Of a stretch of DNA of 64,000 bases, positions 62,143 through 64,000 are shown one piece after another. Every line of letters begins with the position of its first letter. The first letter of the stretch is position 1. Below the pieces are notes generated by a model. That model was not told the DNA's origin and did no database searches. It saw nothing but the letters and a program-made list of their open reading frames with translations. Source of the stretch: Thermodesulforhabdaceae bacterium. GTDB taxonomy: Bacteria > Desulfobacterota > Syntrophobacteria > Syntrophobacterales > Thermodesulforhabdaceae. The DNA lies in NCBI GenBank assembly GCA_037482015.1, contig JBBFKT010000001.1, positions 1-64,000 of the forward strand, written 5' to 3'. A program made the position numbers and the translations under genes.

Positions 62143-63124
62143 TAAATATTGCGAGATTAACAGGGAAAATCCCAAACTGGCTATAGTGGTGCCCTGTTAC
62201 AATGAAGAAGAAGTTCTAGATAAAACTATAGCTACTTTAAGAAGTGTTTTAAGTGATCTTGTTTCGAGCCGTAAAATTTCTGAAGAAAGCTATATGCTTT
62301 TTGTGGATGATGGTAGTAGAGATCAAACCTGGAACATTATAGTAAATCATTCAAAAAAGTTTCCTGTGGTGAAAGGAATAAAGTTATCAAGAAATAGAGG
62401 GCATCAAATAGCCTTAATTGCTGGAATGCAATATGCAAAAGATAGATGTGATTGCTTGGTTACGATTGATGCTGATTTGCAGGATGATGTCGATGCTATC
62501 AAACAGATGGTAGAAAAATATATTGAAGGCTATGATGTGGTCTATGGTGTAAAATGGGAACGCAGGGCGGATAGTTTTTTTAAGAGATTTACTGCAGAAT
62601 TTTATTATCGCATAATGAATTTGTTTGGAGTAAATTTGGTTTTTAATCACGCAGATTTCAGGTTGCTATCTAGTAAAGCCACACGATATTTGCTAGAATT
62701 TAAAGAAAGAAATGTTTTTATTAGAGGACTGGTTCCTCTAGTTGGTTTAAAGTCAACTTCTGTTTATTATAAAATAAATGAAAGACTTGGAGGGAAATCG
62801 AAGTACACACTTAGGAAAATGTTTAGTCTTGCATGGGATGGTATTACGTCGTTTAGCATATTGCCTCTTAGGGTTATTTCTATCATTGGCTTTTTTATAT
62901 TTATTGTTAGCATATTTATGGAAATTTGGGTTTTGGTGGTAAAGTTATTTACTGATGAAGCACTACCTGGGTGGGCATCAACAGTTTTGCCTATATACTT
63001 TATAGGTGGAGTGCAACTTCTTGCTTTGGGGGTTGTTGGAGAATATATAGGAAAGATGTACTATGAGGTAAAAAATAGACCATTGTATTTTATAGAAGAG
63101 GTAACATGGAATGCAAAAGACTAA
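62135..63124 (+). CDS. GtrB-like polyprenyl-phosphate glycosyltransferase (GT2)
   Basis: The 329-residue protein has a GT2 domain (AIVVPCYNEEEVLDKT, FVDDGSRDQTW, KLSRNRGHQIALIAGMQYA, IDADLQDD) and two C-terminal membrane helices (about 233-258 and 270-300, ending GEYIGKMYYEVKNRPLY). This matches GtrB/DPM1-type enzymes, which make undecaprenyl-phosphate-glucose or similar donors for glycan decoration. The ATG at 62135 overlaps the sulfotransferase end by 8 bases. A GtrA-like flippase gene begins at 63815, supporting the assignment. Confidence 0.9.
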   Translation: MSSKYCEINRENPKLAIVVPCYNEEEVLDKTIATLRSVLSDLVSSRKISEESYMLFVDDGSRDQTWNIIVNHSKKFPVVKGIKLSRNRGHQIALIAGMQYAKDRCDCLVTIDADLQDDVDAIKQMVEKYIEGYDVVYGVKWERRADSFFKRFTAEFYYRIMNLFGVNLVFNHADFRLLSSKATRYLLEFKERNVFIRGLVPLVGLKSTSVYYKINERLGGKSKYTLRKMFSLAWDGITSFSILPLRVISIIGFFIFIVSIFMEIWVLVVKLFTDEALPGWASTVLPIYFIGGVQLLALGVVGEYIGKMYYEVKNRPLYFIEEVTWNAKD

Positions 63125-63812
63125 ATTTGATGATTTCGCCATCAATTACGATGACCTGCTGCAAAAGCAGCATTCAACGTTTGGTGATATTTCTTATTAT
63201 AGCGAATATAAAATTAAGTTGGTTCATCAAATATCGGAGAAATATTTTGGAAAGAATTTGAGGTTAAATATACTGGAATATGGTTGTGGCACCGGTAGAA
63301 ACTTGCAATATTTTAATATGATGTTTCCAGAATCAAATATATTTGGATTTGACATATCAAGAAATAGTTTAGAAATAGCAAAATCTCGAAATGATAAAGC
63401 GATATTTTTGTGGAGCGAAGATGAATTGTTAAAATATTATAATAATTATTTTGATCTTGTATTTGTAGCAGGTGTATATCATCATATCCCTCCTGCTATG
63501 AGAAATTATGTCACGAGCGTTATTAAACATATTACGCAAAGACACGGGATTGTGATGGTCTTTGAACATAATCCATATAATCCTATTACAAGGCATATGG
63601 TAAATACATGCGAATTTGATGATGATGCTATTCTGTTATCGAAAGGTGAATTGATAAATCTTTTTGAGATCCTGGGATTTTATTTCTTAAAAGCTGGATA
63701 TACATTATTTTTCCCTCCCAGATTAAAAAAAGTGAGTTTTATTGAGAAGTTTATACATTGGATTCCACTAGGTGGGCAGTATTATGTTGTTTTTAAAAAG
63801 AGCGAACAATAA
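63111..63812 (+). CDS. Class I SAM-dependent methyltransferase
   Basis: The 233-residue protein has motif I ILEYGCGTGRNLQYF, the acidic end of strand 2 in FGFDISRNSLEIA and DLVFVAGVYHHIPP, as in sugar- or lipid-modifying methyltransferases of polysaccharide clusters. It overlaps the GT2 gene by 14 bases, and the ATG has no strong ribosome site, suggesting coupling. The DNA here is very A+T rich compared with the glycosyltransferase at 56301. The target is unknown. Confidence 0.85.
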   Translation: MQKTKFDDFAINYDDLLQKQHSTFGDISYYSEYKIKLVHQISEKYFGKNLRLNILEYGCGTGRNLQYFNMMFPESNIFGFDISRNSLEIAKSRNDKAIFLWSEDELLKYYNNYFDLVFVAGVYHHIPPAMRNYVTSVIKHITQRHGIVMVFEHNPYNPITRHMVNTCEFDDDAILLSKGELINLFEILGFYFLKAGYTLFFPPRLKKVSFIEKFIHWIPLGGQYYVVFKKSEQ

Positions 63813-63814
63813 AA

Positions 63815-64000
63815 ATGTCATATCAAGCTTTGTTTAATCAATTAAAAAGATTCGAGAATTTTTATAAGTATCTTATTGTTGGTTTTTTAATTACACTTAT
63901 TGGTTATAGTATAATATTCTTGTTGATGTATATTGGTGTATCTCCTGAAACAAGTAATATTATAGGATATGCTGTAGGCATAACGGTATCTTACATTTTG
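63815..64000 (+). CDS. GtrA-like membrane protein (3' truncated by window end)
   Basis: The 62 visible codons start at ATG 63815, two bases after the methyltransferase stop. They encode a short polar N terminus and two hydrophobic helices (YKYLIVGFLITLIGYSIIF; NIIGYAVGITVSYIL), the pattern of GtrA/DPMS-like flippases that pair with GtrB. The gene runs beyond the window. Confidence 0.75.
   Translation, partial: MSYQALFNQLKRFENFYKYLIVGFLITLIGYSIIFLLMYIGVSPETSNIIGYAVGITVSYIL

Overview
The window looks like a chromosomal segment of a Gram-negative, probably anaerobic bacterium of the Desulfobacterota (old Deltaproteobacteria). This is inference from outer-membrane genes (lptE, kdsB, tamB, ABC-type O-antigen genes), from the orders rplM-rpsI-argC and leuS-lptE-holA, and from an XrtH/IPTL-CTERM sorting pair, DUF2703 and TauE/SafE genes. 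No rRNA or tRNA gene was seen, so the taxonomy rests on gene content alone.

Layout. 1-2658: the 3' end of a large SBBP/InlB-repeat surface protein with an IPTL-CTERM tail, followed by its likely sorting enzyme exosortase H and a partner membrane protein. 2807-10442 (minus strand, visibly richer in G+C than its flanks): a type I restriction-modification island, hsdM - Schlafen/AlbA-like ATPase - half-size hsdS - REP-associated transposase - hsdR - small metallopeptidase. 10850-14869: housekeeping genes rplM, rpsI, argC, truA and an aminotransferase. 14917-25135: BON lipoprotein, alcohol dehydrogenase, tamB, ssb, a 576-bp palindrome-packed block, a phosphoesterase, and a coupled string HIT-LapA-HDOD-ABC transporter. 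25177-28549: small regulators, a HEPN/MNT pair and a membrane hydrolase. 28630-35663: a minus-strand operon in which most genes overlap by 4 bases (NifX-like, two-component system, EamA permease, SAM hydroxide adenosyltransferase, STT3-type oligosaccharyltransferase). 35796-46645: TauE/SafE, radical SAM protein, NAD kinase, OFA-family transporter, a receiver-like Ser/Thr kinase and a Ski2-like helicase. 46870-52367: thioesterase, kdsB, leuS, lptE, holA. 52503-64000: an ABC-transporter-dependent surface polysaccharide locus that runs off the window.

The most interesting region is 52503-64000. Wzm, Wzt with a C-terminal glycan-binding domain, a methyltransferase with a long coiled coil, and a three-domain glycosyltransferase match the logic of chain-terminated O antigens (Wzm/Wzt/WbdD/WbdA, as in E. 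coli O8/O9a). Two things stand out. The coiled coil contains a tandem duplication of exactly 63 residues (nine heptads), as expected if a molecular ruler had been lengthened. The next protein is a sulfotransferase fused to a domain resembling the Wzt glycan-binding domain, which would let it read the same glycan terminus.

A second theme is a family of perfect palindromes (half-site of the type GTAGGGGC...). One lies in frame inside the transposase gene itself. Others are scattered between genes near 10.65, 20.7-21.15 and 51.3 kb, which suggests an active REP/RAYT relationship.
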